Assembly: GCA_003971905.1 (NCBI GenBank)
Contig: RSEE01000055.1
Coordinates: 248,001 to 312,000, forward strand
Length of the DNA stretch: 64,000 bases
From: Moniliella sp. 'wahieum'
Lineage: Eukaryota > Basidiomycota > Moniliellomycetes > Moniliellales > Moniliellaceae
Reading direction: 5' to 3'
The notes under the pieces are model-generated. The model was not told where the DNA came from. It saw only the letters and a list, made by a program, of their open reading frames with translations, and searched no databases. Positions 44,582 through 55,800 of the stretch are shown one piece after another. Made by a program: the position numbers and the translations under genes. How positions within the stretch are numbered: the stretch's first letter is position 1; each line of letters begins with the position of its first letter.

Positions 44582-45660
44582 TTAGACGTTGGTGCCCGTG
44601 CTCTCCCACGCCTGGTACAGCGCCGAGGGCGATCCATCGTCATTGGCCAGCGCATCAAACGAGCCCACACCGCCACGGACACTGTCCGACGCGCTCGGCT
44701 CCCAAAACCCAAACGGAGCAATACCATTGACCCAGGTAGTAGCGGCAGCCCAGTTGCCCACCGCGGTGAGAAGGCTTGAGCATCACTCTCTCCACCACAT
44801 TGGGTTCCGCCAAAGGTCCAGCAAGCCACCTCGGTGATGTACACTGGCTTTCCAACTGCCTCAGGACCGTCAGCTCAGGAACCTCTGTGGTATGCAGGTA
44901 GATGGAGGAGAGGGACGGGGAGGTGATAACATACATGCTGGTTCCATGAGGTAGCACTGCTAATTACAGCATTCGAGTCAGACTGGTAGTAGTGCAGGTT
45001 ACCAAAGTCAATCTGCGACTCCACATCCGGGCAAGCTGATTTGAATTGCTGGTACCACGACGAGCTGGGGTTCGCCAAGGCGGGGCCAATCACTTTCCAT
45101 CCATTCTGCTTGAGTGGTGCAAAGTAGGTCCCCCACGAACCACACGCGTCCGAGGGACTGACATATATGGTGTTGTCCGGCTCATTGAACATCATCACCG
45201 TCTTGGCGCTATTAGCAGACACAAAAAGAAAATGGGGAGAGTGTAAGTGCCACATCCGGACTGTTGATGGGTAGAAACATACGGAAAGTTGTTCTGATTG
45301 TTAATACATCGTTGGTGAACCACTGACCCCACTGGCCCGAGAGCGTGTGCAGCATCGGAACAAAGGGCATTCCATTGCTCGGCGACGGCTGGCCACTGGA
45401 CTCCCAATTGTAAAACCAACCTGTTGCTCTTCCGTCAGTATCATGTCCTGCCAACGCACCGTATACACGAGAGGGGAGGCAGGAAACACACCATTGTGGC
45501 CAAGGAAATTGTTGATATCCAGCGGGTTATTGTTCTTGGGCCAGGCCACGCCCCATTTGGCCTTTTGGTTGGGAAATCCCGAGGATGGACAACCGAACTA
45601 GGGGCAGCGGTAACGAGGGTAAGCAGCCCGTGGCGATGACAAGGTGGATGGATGGATCAT
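44582..45660 (-). CDS. Secreted GH128 beta-1,3-glucanase (Asl1-like)
   Basis: TIM-barrel glycosyl hydrolase acting on beta-1,3-glucan. A hydrophobic leader from 45660 ends near LTLVTAAP, then WPKNNNPLDINNFLGHNG, FYNWESSG and FVPMLH follow. After a 74-nt intron (45282-45209, donor GTATGT, acceptor AATAG) comes VMMFNEPDN with the acid/base Glu. A second intron starts near 44936 (donor GTATGT). After it, VYITEVACWTFGG carries the nucleophile Glu. The C-terminus GVGSFDALANDDG and YQAWESTGTNV ends at 44582-44584. Frame shifts by single bases occur in the signal peptide and after PRDFP. The order of motifs and length fit the family. Confidence 0.88.
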
Positions 45661-45756
45661 GGCGGGATCTCGGGTCAAGGTCTGGACGGGTAGAGTGTGG
45701 GAGGTGGTATGAGAGAGAAAGGATCCACGTGTGCTAAGTGGATCAACAAGGGATCC

Positions 45757-45763
45757 TATATAT
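45757..45763 (-). promoter_or_regulatory. TATA element of the GH128 gene
   Basis: TATATA-rich element (ATATATA on the minus strand), about 100 bp upstream of the start at 45660. Confidence 0.55.
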
Positions 45764-46818
45764 GGCAAATGATTGGATCTAAGTTTTTGGCAATCGAATG
45801 CTACACGCAGCAGACATCTTGCGCATATACAAAACAACAACGGGATGGGGGCGATGTTATGGGAAAGAGGGCGTAAGCCCAACGCATGAGGTGTGAGTTG
45901 GGAGCTCCCGCAAGTCAACACACATCGGGGGCCTATTTCACCTGTGGGTACACATGCACACGGAGAAAGAGACTAGGAACGAAACTGCCAGACTACCTTG
46001 GAGGGAATCCATTATCCTGAAGGTGTGTGGGGCATGGTTTTCGTCCAGCCCCCGCGGCCCATGTGCATGTTGAGTACCCCTACAACAAAGTCCGAATGAA
46101 ACGGATGTGAACGTGAAAGCTTGAAGTGGTTTTTGTATCTTCGAACACGGGACTCCGATGTCCGTTGAAGAGGAGAGAGAAGTGAAGAAGTTTTTTTCTG
46201 GAAAACACCTCGTGCCACCAGGAACGCGGGCGAAGAAGAGAGAGCCGTGTCGGCAAGCCTCCGTGGTGGCCACGTTCGTGCACGTTCATGCTATAGGAGG
46301 GATATGGATGGGGCGGCTATGTGAACCGGAGGAGGGTGGACGAAGCCAAGAAGGCGAAACACAAAGCATACCTCCCTGCAGCATAGACATAAGGTAAAGC
46401 GCCGGTACCTTTTTTGGCGAGAGAGCTGTACCGTGTCCCCGCAGCAAAAAGCATCCTTCTCCTGTTTCCATTGTCAATAGGCCCGCCCCCTACCACCACC
46501 ACCGCGGTGATGACACAGTGCTCTTGTCTTTGCAGAGGCGAAGAAGCTCTTTAAGCTTGCCTAAAGGGAGCCTGAAGGGTGGTGTGAGACGCGCGCCCAA
46601 CTGAATGGAGATGAAGTTATACTATGTTGGATGGAGATAGAATATTCAAGTGCGTGGCCAGTGCTAATCTCTCTACGTAGAGAATCAGGTTGTTCGCTCG
46701 AACGCGGCGAGAGGAGGCATCTACATTAATTGCCCGTCCAATCCTGCGCACTCCTGTTGTTCCGTCGGAGGGTGCGAGTATGGCAGGCGTGTGCAGGGTA
46801 CCGAGTAGGTGCTATGAG

Positions 46819-46839
46819 CTAGTGACTAGTGACTAGTGA
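46819..46839 (+). repeat. Heptamer microsatellite (CTAGTGA)3
   Basis: Three perfect CTAGTGA units, equal to (ACTAGTG)n with palindromic core ACTAGT. Confidence 0.95.
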
Positions 46840-46902
46840 GCGCAGTAGTGGAGTCACTGCTGATGTGCTGATGCTCTAACGCGCTAACGCCTGATGTTTG
46901 GG

Positions 46903-46934
46903 GCTTGAAGCTTGAAGCTTGAAGCTTGAAGCTT
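46903..46934 (+). repeat. Heptamer microsatellite (GCTTGAA)4
   Basis: Four GCTTGAA units plus GCTT, the longest AAGCTTG-type tract in the window together with 55293-55320. Confidence 0.95.
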
Positions 46935-47339
46935 ATACAGCTTGACACTAGTCACACACACACACTGCAGTGTGCTGACCCTGCTGTCCACACAGAGTGC
47001 TACTGTGGGGCGAGGGAGGCCCGTGCGCCGCAGTTGTCTTTGGCCGGAAGCTATGATGTCGGAGATCTGATCAGTACTCACATATCACCCGTGACGCGTG
47101 ATATGTGACATGCCATAGGAAGTTCGTTGAGAAACCACCAGGGAGTCCGCCGATTGAATCGGGGAACCACGCAAGCCCGTCGATGATTGAATCCGGAAAC
47201 CGCGCAATTTTCGGGTCGATATGACCGGTATGAGATGCCCCTCCCTCGGCCTCGTTTTGGGTCGTGAGAGAGTCCACATTTTGGGTGGATTTAAGGATCT
47301 ATATGGTGAAGAAAGAGTTCCTATACTCTCTTCCGGTGG

Positions 47340-47347
47340 TATATATA
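47340..47347 (+). promoter_or_regulatory. TATA element of the thaumatin-like gene at 47432
   Basis: TATATATA, 85 bp upstream of the start codon. Confidence 0.65.
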
Positions 47348-47431
47348 CCGTGCCTTGGTTTACTCCCAAACCATAGCCCACCCACCACACCCACAGCCTC
47401 TTGATCCGTCAACTGTGTACTCTGTTGCAAG

Positions 47432-48088
47432 ATGTTCAGTCACGCTGCTCTCTCTTCTTGTCGCTCTCGCTTGCATTTCCACTGCGTCTGCATACACCCT
47501 CAACTTCAAAAATAACTGTCCTGGCAGTACGTTTCTCTCCCTCTTCCGAAGCCCGTAACCTTTCTTCCAAGCACGGTCATGTTGCTAACAGGGCGGTTCT
47601 TGCGTGTACCACACAGCCGTAGGCCCGCAGTGGGTGCCGCGCCGAATGGCCAGCCGCAAGCCTCCCCGCCTGGGCACTACCTTGGCCCCCGGTGCGTCGG
47701 GTGGGGTGAGTGTGGACGATTCCGTGGCGGGGGTGCGGGGTGGGGGCGGTGGGGTGCGATGGTTCAGGGGCCAACTGTGCGATTGGCGCTTGCAATGGTG
47801 GGTTGACCTGCACCGACGCTGGGATTACCGCCAACACGATCTTTGCTGAATTTGGGCCTGGGAGTGGTGGTGGAGGGTGTACTGGGACCTTTCTTATGCC
47901 CAGTCGGTCCGCAACTTTCCCATTTCTATTGTCTCTCCGGATGGACAGAAGGAAACGTGCGACCACGCCAGCTGCGATCCGAGCCAATGCTTCAATACTC
48001 CGAATGATTTTGCTGCCGTTCGTAACAGCGCCGGGGGTACCTACACCATCACTCTTGCCCTGATGGTGCCACGCCTGGCACGTGGTAA
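47432..48088 (+). CDS. Secreted thaumatin-like protein
   Basis: The signal peptide region VTLLSLLVALACISTASA is followed by YTLNFKNNC and a 65-nt intron (47527-47591, donor GTACGT, branch GCTAAC, acceptor CAG). Exon 2 carries GSCVYHTAVGPQW, then VDDSVAGVRG, GANCAIGACNGGLTC, TIFAEFG, YWDLSYAQSVRNFPISI and CDHASCDPSQCF. The last segment reads GGTYTITL then CPDGATPGTW to the stop 48086-48088. Cysteine spacing and the AEF...DLSYAQSVRNFPISI stretch match the thaumatin-like fold. Frame changes occur right after the ATG, in the GGGG runs near 47700-47750, near 47875 and near 48056. All are single-base sized. A second protein of this broad class lies at 41822-42390 with GH128 between them. Confidence 0.82.
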
Positions 48089-49336
48089 GACGCCCGCGGC
48101 TTTTTGATCCTTGGTTTTCGTTTACTGTAAAATGTGACGGGCCAACAAAAGAGTAGAGTTCCACATGTACATGCATTCTGTCTCGATAGAAGAAGTTGTG
48201 AAGAGATGTCAGCGTGTTGGGTATAGAGGTAATGGCATTGACGAAAGTCATCATGGACGGGTCTATGGAAGCACGCATCAGGGATTTGGTGGGGGTAGCT
48301 CGGTATAGCACAGTCGAGGACATCATTCCTCATTTTGAGGCCTCTGGCCTGACGGGGGTGCAGAGTTGCATATCCGGAAGGGTGCGTCGAGGTGGACGCC
48401 AGCGGCCGGCCGTAAGTGTACCAAGGGCTCTCAACAGAGACTGCTCACAGCTGGAGAAAATATATACAATCATCGATCATGTCATTACCACACACTATAA
48501 AGCTGGCTGGCGCTGACGGCGCAAAAGGGTGTGGCCCACACCCATATAACCGTCCTCGTATCATGCATCCCAGCTGCAGACGCTGGATGCAGCTCGGCGC
48601 AGCAAGAGAGACCGAGCCACCAATGCTACGCTCCCTGCGGTATCCGAGACGGATGTGGTGCAGACGGAAAAGACCCTAATCTAATGTCGTCACCGAGAGC
48701 AAGCCTCCCCTTCGCTGTTATGCCCCCTATACGCCGCGCCATGATCGTCTCTGATCGACAGTCGCGACTTCGACCCAATCCATATTCCGACTAAGTGACC
48801 CCAGGCGTGGAGGGCCTTAACGAAGGCAAAGAGGTCCTTCTCTGACACCGTCCAGCGCAACCCTTCGTCGTACAAAAAGTCACCCTGTGTGCCACTTCCT
48901 GTCCTCATCCGGCTGCGCCAGAACAGCGCCGATGTTCACATCCGAGCTGTCCGTCTCAATATGGAGAGACCTAGGTGGATAAGAAACTCTGCGAAAGAGC
49001 CATGATGCATTAAGGAAGAATGGCAATTGGATGACACTTGAAGCGGGTGAGGTTCCCCAACAGGCGTTGGAGTGGGCGGGCGAGGCGAGGGAAGGACGGG
49101 ACGGATCCAGTAGAAAAAAAACCTTTGAGGTGTCATGCATCCATCATGCATCTCCGGTCTCCTGGTTGGCATCTCTTGCCTTTCCGCCGCGGGGCGGAAA
49201 CAGTGGCGCGTTCACCGCCTTGGCTCCTGTGCTGCGCCCCGTCATCGCTCTGATAAATATGCTGCGCTTCCATCGCATGCCGTGTCCCAGATTGCTCCCT
49301 GCAGTCGCCGCCACCGTTGCACCCTTGTTGCGCACG
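48089..49336. other. Intergenic, no gene recognised
   Basis: Between two plus-strand genes. It contains a CATGCATCCATCATGCATC stretch at 49134-49152 related to the (CATGCAT)n repeat. No gene recognised; the TAF1 transcript may begin in the last part. Confidence 0.35.
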
Positions 49337-52300
49337 ATGGCTGAACTTGACGAACGGGGCATCCGAAATGCTCGGGGGCCTTGGCCTGGGCCAGGTGTTG
49401 CGCGAGCTCGGCGTCGCCGACGAGGGGTCGTCCGAGGCGATGCACAAGCTCGGGCTGGCCCAGCACTCGGCCCTGCAAGCATCGACCATCTACAATGACA
49501 AACTTTGAGGACGACGACGGCGGTGTTCCTGTCCCCGAAATGACTGAGGAGGAAAAAGCGGCTCGCGCCGAGGAGCAGGCCGAGGCGGAAAAGTATTATC
49601 GTCTTGGTGCCGCTTCGCTGCTGCCACAACACAAATCGGAGGAACAAATCTTGCGGGAAGAGAGAGAGAAGGAGGCAGAAAAAGGAGAAAAGCGCAGTCG
49701 TTCTCGACGAACTCAAGCAATGTTGCCTGAGTACAAACGCGATGCCGTGCTCGACTTTACCGAGCTGTTTACTGCACCGCGCCCGGCCAAGAAAACGCAG
49801 GTTGGTCCCACCGAAGGGGTTTGGTGCGATCCCATATCTTTCGCCCCTCTCTCTTCTTCCCCCCCCCCCCACTCGCATGTCTAACACTCCTTCAGGTTTG
49901 GCCCTCCTCCAGCCGTGCCCTTGGAGCAGCGACGGGAGGTGTGTCGCGGTATCATCCAGATGTGACGGTGCGGCCAGTTCAGACTTGGTGGAGAAATTCA
50001 AAACGACGTCGGGCCGGCCTGCGGCCGGGGTGGAACATTGCAGGAAGAATGTTGGACCTTCTTTGTCGACGGAAGGATGGAACGTCCAAGCGTGGACTGT
50101 AGCGAGGGCGACTTTTTCCGAAGGATGCCACCCTCACTGACGACTTGATTGGGACGACGCGATTCGGTGGCACGCCGCCGAACTCAAACCCAAGGGGCCA
50201 CACAGTTTTACTTGACTGAACGATGACCAAATGGTGTTTTTGAGAGGTGACGCCGGATGCGGCAAGTTCTCAGGTCTCACCCCTCTGCCCGTGCGACACG
50301 TCTGCAGCCAACTTGAACCCACTCAACTTGTCGAACGATCGATTCTATGAGATCCCAAGAGAGCATCGGCAAAAGGTGCGGCAGACTTTGGGTCAATTGG
50401 TTGTCCAGCACGCTCGTCCTGGCCCACCTTCAGCTGCCATTCTACAAGACGCGTTGATCAGGCAGAGCTGAATTCGTTCCATCGTCCTCACATCCAATTC
50501 CCCAACAACATTGTCATCCTTTCAATAAGGTCCAGTCCAAACGGAAGGACGGCTTAAGAAAGCCAAGGGAAGGATGCGTTGACGTGTTCACTCGACCAGC
50601 GACCTGAGTCTGAGGATACGAGCTCGTTTGTGTTGTACGAGTACTCAGAGGAGCACCCGCCCGTCTGTCCAACTATGGTATGGGCCACATCTCGTCAACT
50701 ACTTCCGTAAGAAGAGTGCCAAGGAAGAAGAAACCATCCCGCGTGCCGACTTGGGAGAGACATTTGTGTTGGAACCACAAGACGAATCGCCGTTCATGGG
50801 GTTTGGTCAGGTGGAGCCAGGACAGATGCAGCCAACGCTGTACAACAATATGATCCGCGCCCCGCTCTTCCCCCACAAGCCCCAGCCCACTGACTTCTCT
50901 TGATCCGCAACACCAACAAGGATCAAGTCACGTACCATTTGCGCAACATTCAGCATGCGTTTGTTGTCGGCCAGCAGTTCCCCATTGTCCAAATCCCAGG
51001 ACCGCATGCACGCTTGGCCTCCAACCTGATCAAAACCCGCCTCCACATGATTACCCACAAACTCATCCAGCGCAAGGGTCATCGGATCAAGATGCATCGT
51101 GTGATGCGCTACTTCCCCGATTACAACGGGTTGCAGATGCGCCAGCGACTTCGTGAGTTTATGGAGTACAACCGTAAAGCTGGTGATCCCGATCAAGGCT
51201 TTTGGAAATTGATGCCGGGAACGCCGGTGCCAGAAGAGGGTGCGTTGTACAAACAGCTGCCGCCGGAACATATGGTGCTGTGCGAGAGCATGCAGGCTGG
51301 CCAGCAACGGCTGGTGGACTTGGGTCTGCTGAAATTGGGCGACGACGCAAATGAAGACGAAGAGTCGGGCGAAGGGAACGAGGTGGAGCAGTCGGTGGCG
51401 CCTTGGTTGTTGAGCAAGAACTTTTTGAATGGTGCGTCGGGTAAGGCGATGCTGGCACTTCATGGAGAAGGAGATCCGTCGGGACGCGGCGAGGCGTTCA
51501 GTTTCATTCGTGTGTCGATGAAGGAGATTTTCATTGCGGCGGGCGAGGATCCGTTGGAAAAGCGGGCAGCAATGGAGGCTGAAGCGATGAGCAAGTCGGG
51601 CCACCGATACAATGTGGCGGAACAACAGCAAATCTATCGCGCGGAAATCAACCGTATCTGGGAGGCGCAACGGCGTGCGCTCAGCGCGCCCAAGCCGCCG
51701 AAAGTCACCCGTCGCGACTTGGTCCCCCTCCACCGTGCTGTGCGCGCATACGAACAGGAAATTGTGGCCAACCAAGAAGCTCGGGAGGACGAGGCAGTCT
51801 CTGCTCCGCCCACGAACCACGATCGGTACGAGGGCAAGATCCTTCGCATTCGCCGCTTGGTCGATGGGGAGTGGCGCACGGAGTATGTGCGGGACCGGTC
51901 GACGATGGAGGACTACCTCCGGCAGCGGCAGACCCTGTTGGATGCCCAGATGGAGACGGAACAACTGGCTCCGACGGGCGATGCAGTGTTGGATGCTGCG
52001 CGGCAGAAACGGATTGCGCAGGCGATTGCTCACCTCAAGAAATGCCAGGACCGTCGGATGCAACGCAAACAAGCCCAAGCGGCCTCGGCGGGGAAAACAT
52101 TGGAGATCAACTTGCACAAGGCGGCTACCAAACGGACTTGTGGCCGGTGTGGCCAAGTGGGCCATATGGCCACGAACACTTCGTGCCCCTTGTTCAATAA
52201 GGTTCCGGCGGCCCCTGCTTCGGCTGCTGCAGCGGCAGCAGACGCCAACATGTCCTTGACCAACATGCCCGTTGGCTTGGGCTCTGCCAACCCCTTTGCT

Positions 52301-52476
52301 TCCTCCTCGACGGTTAACATTCGTGGCCCGGCCGGTTCGCCTCCTGGCGCAGCTCGCAGCCCCGTCGCCTCCGCCTCCTCACCCCCGCCTCCGCCCCACC
52401 CTTGGCCGGTGGACCCAAGTTGAAGTTTAAGATGAAGAAGCGGCCGAGCGCCCCGACGGGTGATGTTGGACGTTGA
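49337..52476 (+). CDS. TAF1: TFIID subunit TAF1
   Basis: Largest scaffold of the general transcription factor TFIID. From about 49337, segments in alternating frames give SEMLGGLGLGQVLRELG and FEDDDGGVPVPEMTEEEKAA, then an acidic/basic helix and LPEYKRDAVLDFTELF. After an intron ending near 49894 (CTAAC branch, TTCAG) come NLSNDRFYEIPREHRQKVRQ and FVLYEYSEEHPP. The DUF3591 core follows, with LVNYFRKKSAKEEE, IRNTNKDQVTYHLRNIQHAF, VQIPGPHARLASNLIKTRL and MLALHGEGDPSGRGEAFSFI. A zinc knuckle reads CGRCGQVGHMATNTSCPLF. The C-terminus is GGPKLKFKMKKRPS with the stop at 52474-52476. The 5' half is broken by many single-base shifts, while 50900-52400 reads clean for about 500 codons. The true start is uncertain. 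Confidence 0.92.
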
Positions 52477-52837
52477 TGGTGAGCGCATATCCCGCAGCCC
52501 CGTCTGTTATTGTTGATGGAGGAGAGAATGGATGATGTGATTCCAAGGAGAGATACAGAAGGCTATGAGAAGGGTAAAGCCTTACAATCCCGAGGGTACC
52601 AGGGAGCAGAGAAGCGTCCGGACAGATAAGAAGGGTGATGTCCATTGTGTAGGATAGCGTGATTGGGGCATCGCGCCAACAGCTCCACCTCGACCGGATG
52701 CGGAGACGAGGCGATGAAAAACGGGCACGTTGGTATAGTCCGCAGTTGATGATTCATCTTCGATGTAACAGAAGAATACATGTGTGTATCGGACGAACGA
52801 CAGACATCACTGCCAGAGAGGCTAAGGGGAGGAGAGG
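52477..52837. other. Short convergent intergenic region
   Basis: Between the ends of TAF1 and the RTA1-like gene. Nothing recognised. Confidence 0.35.
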
Positions 52838-54664
52838 CTAAGGAGAGGGTGACCACAGTCGAGAGGTAAAAAGCAAGGGTAGGGGAGCTATATTGGTATA
52901 GCAATCGTCCGTGTGGGGAAAAGAAAAGCAAGGCGACATGAAGCAAACACTGTGAGAAAGATGGGCGAGAGACATTCGAAGCGGAAAAAAATTGGAAATG
53001 GGTGCGAGATCAGCCAAAAACGCAATGTCAATAAGCAAAACTGTACTGGCAACAGGGTGTTGTAACTTGTCCTGCCGCGCGTCATCTCCGCGGTAGAGTT
53101 GGGAATGGCATGTGTGTAGGCGAGGAAGAGATTGCGAAACTGCACCTGGTGGCAGGCGCCCTCTCACCCTTTTGCCTAGTTCATGCGCCATACTTTTCTT
53201 CTTCTGGCGAAAATTGACACTGGGCCCAAGGAGCAGGAAGCATACGGCTTGGGTGATAGATTGCCATGGCCTTTCAGTCATGTCAGAATCATGCTCATCA
53301 GGAGTGGAAAATGAGTCACTCACCATCAAAGCAAGCCAAATTGGTACCCCATCAAAGACACACAGGTACCATTCATGACCGAAGAGGTAGAAGTTGTCAA
53401 ACGCGCTCATCTCTGCTGCTCGATAGATGCACCGTACCAACAGGCAAATAGCAGCGAACAAAGAGGCACCGGCATACTGACGTGTCCCTTTGGTCCAGCG
53501 ACCGTAAGAGACCAATGGGGAATCGCTGCCACTGGTAAGACCAAGCGTTCCTTCACTGGTATAATTCGTGTAATGAGGTGAGTTGTTGTCCTCTTCAAGA
53601 ACCGCTAAAGGCGAGACGTGGCGGTTCTCCTCAATCTGGTAGTTACGGTAGTGGCGATAAGAAAGTCGCACAAGAGGAACAGGTACAGGCATGTTACCAC
53701 AACTTGCAACCCAACTCCTCCGAGAGCAATGTACATCCCAACCTTTCCTCCATTTCCTGATGATGACTGAAAGAGAAGACATTATCGTTAGTACAATGGA
53801 GCCCACGTATGCCGTAATACGAAAACACATCGTTCAAGGGCAGGATAACAAAAGACTCACACTGTTGGTTGACGACCCTCCAGCCGCCTCCCACCCTGCA
53901 CCACCAATGAAAGAATGTCTAGAACTGTGAAGACAACGCAGGCACGTGTGAGTTTTGTCTGTTTTCAGGAATTGACCCGCCGTAGCAACAGGAAAGGCAT
54001 CAACAAACGTACTAAGGAAGGTGGTGAGGTACACCTTTTTCTTGACCCGGGAGAACTCATACCCGACACACGCCATGATATGGTCAAACCCAATATAATT
54101 CGAAGCACTGAGGAAGACGGGGGCAATGATGAGGATCACCATCTGGCCAATGTACGAATAGGTCAGAAATGGGCGGTAATGGCCTTGCAGTCGAAACGCC
54201 CATCCTACGATTTCCGCTAGGGAACAGATGGATGTGAAGATCATAAACCGCCCCGTGGCCAACGAATGAACCCTTGAGGCACCAGCGCCGCTGAGGCTAC
54301 CGAAAGAGTATGACAAAGACGATCGACGCAGAGAGCGCTGTTGAGAGGAAGGGACATGGTCTGTCAGCACGAAGATCAAATGCGAAGGAGAAGGGGGTTG
54401 TGGGGTAAGGGGGGTGAAACGAGGGAATTTTGACTGACATGGAATAAACCCATATGACGTTTCGTCAACGGAGCACGGTTGGTTGGGGCGGGGATCGACA
54501 AAGACGCAGTTGATGCCTGTTGAGTTGGTCATCGCGGCAGGTACAACGACGTTTGAAGATGACGGGGGATGGTGTAAATTCAAAGCAGAAGTAGGGATGG
54601 ATTGTGTGTTTATAAACGCGGCACGTGTTTTGTTATACTCGGCCACAGAGAGATACGCCTCCAT
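52838..54664 (-). CDS. RTA1-like seven-TM protein
   Basis: Member of the fungal RTA1/lipid-translocating exporter-like family of plasma-membrane proteins linked to stress and drug tolerance. Start at 54664 (MEAYLSVAEYNKTR). A luminal/extracellular part is followed by SYGFIPC before TM1, then hydrophobic stretches FMIFTSICSLAEIVGWAFRL and YIGQMVILIIAPVFLSASNY and the FDHIMACVGYEFSRV loop. After intron(s) come ARQYAGASLFAAICLLVRCI-like sequence and the family hallmark RCIYRAAEMSAFDNFYLFGHEWYLCVFDGVPIW, seen here in pieces at about 53310-53450. The C-terminal tail end is uncertain; the frame stays open to 52838. Intron positions between 54450 and 54250, near 53900, and near 53600-53750 are inferred from frame changes. 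Confidence 0.82.
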
Positions 54665-55292
54665 AGTACTACAACCAGTATAGAATGCAAGGGGCCTGCG
54701 CTTCGTGGATACGATAGCCGCCCATTGCAAGGGAGAGAGACCGCACAGAAGCAGTACAACGCTACAGAGAGGGTGGACGGCTGTGGCAGAAACTGCGATA
54801 CGCACTGCGAAGTTGCGAGCGGCTGCGAGCGTCTGCGACAACGCTGCGACCTGCGGTTCGCCTGTGCTGCGGTAGTAGGTACACAAGCCCTCGGAGCTCC
54901 GGCCGATCAAGTGTGCTGTGTGGCGTCCAATTGTCTTGTGCGAGGCGGCCCCGTTCCGCCTCTGTTCCGCCCCTCCTTATTGTGCCCCGTGCCTTCCCCT
55001 GATTGAACGTTGAATCCCCTGCCTTGCTCGCCTCCCATAAGTACTGAGTCTCCTCCCCTTCTCGATCTGACTCGTCTCCGATCTCATCGATCATCCGTTC
55101 CTAGATACAAGCGAGTACACGTAGTCTGCCTGGTACTGGTAAAAACTTAAGTTGCAATCGACATCTCTTTTTTGTAGTGGGATGGGAAGATGTAGCGTCC
55201 TGGTGCGGCCTGCTGCGACGTGTGCGGATGCGCAGCAGACAGAAGGTGAAAGCGGATGGGTGACCGAGATGAGCGGTGGTCCTTCAGGTGGA

Positions 55293-55332
55293 GCTTGAAG
55301 CTTGAAGCTTGAAGCTTGAAACTAGCTTGAAG
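55293..55332 (+). repeat. Heptamer microsatellite (GCTTGAA)4 plus remnant
   Basis: Four GCTTGAA units (55293-55320), then ACTAGCTTGAAGG. It lies about 170 bp downstream, in Y orientation, of the diverged gene Y relative. Confidence 0.93.
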
Positions 55333-55502
55333 GGAGGGAACCGAGGAACCCACCGGAGCCGGAAAGGAATCCTGTCACGAACTATAAGCCGACGGAGCCC
55401 GAAATGTCGGAAACATAAACCGGAGCGGAGGGAAAAGACAGGGGCCCGCGGAAGCGGAATGACTAAGGCAGGAATTTGTCCAGGAGCCATATGCACTGCT
55501 GC

Positions 55503-55800
55503 TCAACACATCAGTGGGCAAGGCTCGGGCTCGGGCTCCTGCTTTAGCGTGTGCTGTGGCCGGCGCCGAGTGCGCTCTCGAGGCACCACCGTGTTCGCAT
55601 CGAACCTGGCGTGGTGCACCGGGTGGGCAGGAGCGGGTGGCTCTCCTAACCCGCTGTCCCGGGCTTCTTCCTGAGGATGAAACGGCCTGGGCGTGTGTCG
55701 GGATTGTATCCAACTTCTTATTGAAGGTTCGGATGTGCGAGGGCACAAGGCTGCCCGTTGGCGCATGGGGGGGAGTGTAGCTGGACAGGACAGTTGTAAA
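55503..55800 (-). pseudogene. Diverged solo relative of gene Y
   Basis: Aligns with the gene Y region of the array units. Both have S-(N/S)-YTPP near the upstream side, the PSILRKK/EE-rich middle, and ARFD-(V/A)-NT followed by PR and RRR. The DNA words CATCGAACCTGGC and GGCTTCTT(g/c)C are shared. The acidic CPEVEM/DAWD tail is absent; here the frame ends EPEPEPCPLMC at 55503-55505. It is broken into at least two frames, so it is either a decayed copy or a diverged gene with indels. Confidence 0.5.

Larger units (their letters stand above)
45764..47339. other. Intergenic with heptamer repeats
   Basis: No gene recognised. Two perfect 7-bp microsatellites (46819-46839 and 46903-46934) lie 64 bp apart. 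Confidence 0.4.

Noticed and set aside
50807-52165. A 452-codon minus-strand frame opposite TAF1
   Set aside because: Antisense shadow of the clean TAF1 region, with no motif of its own.
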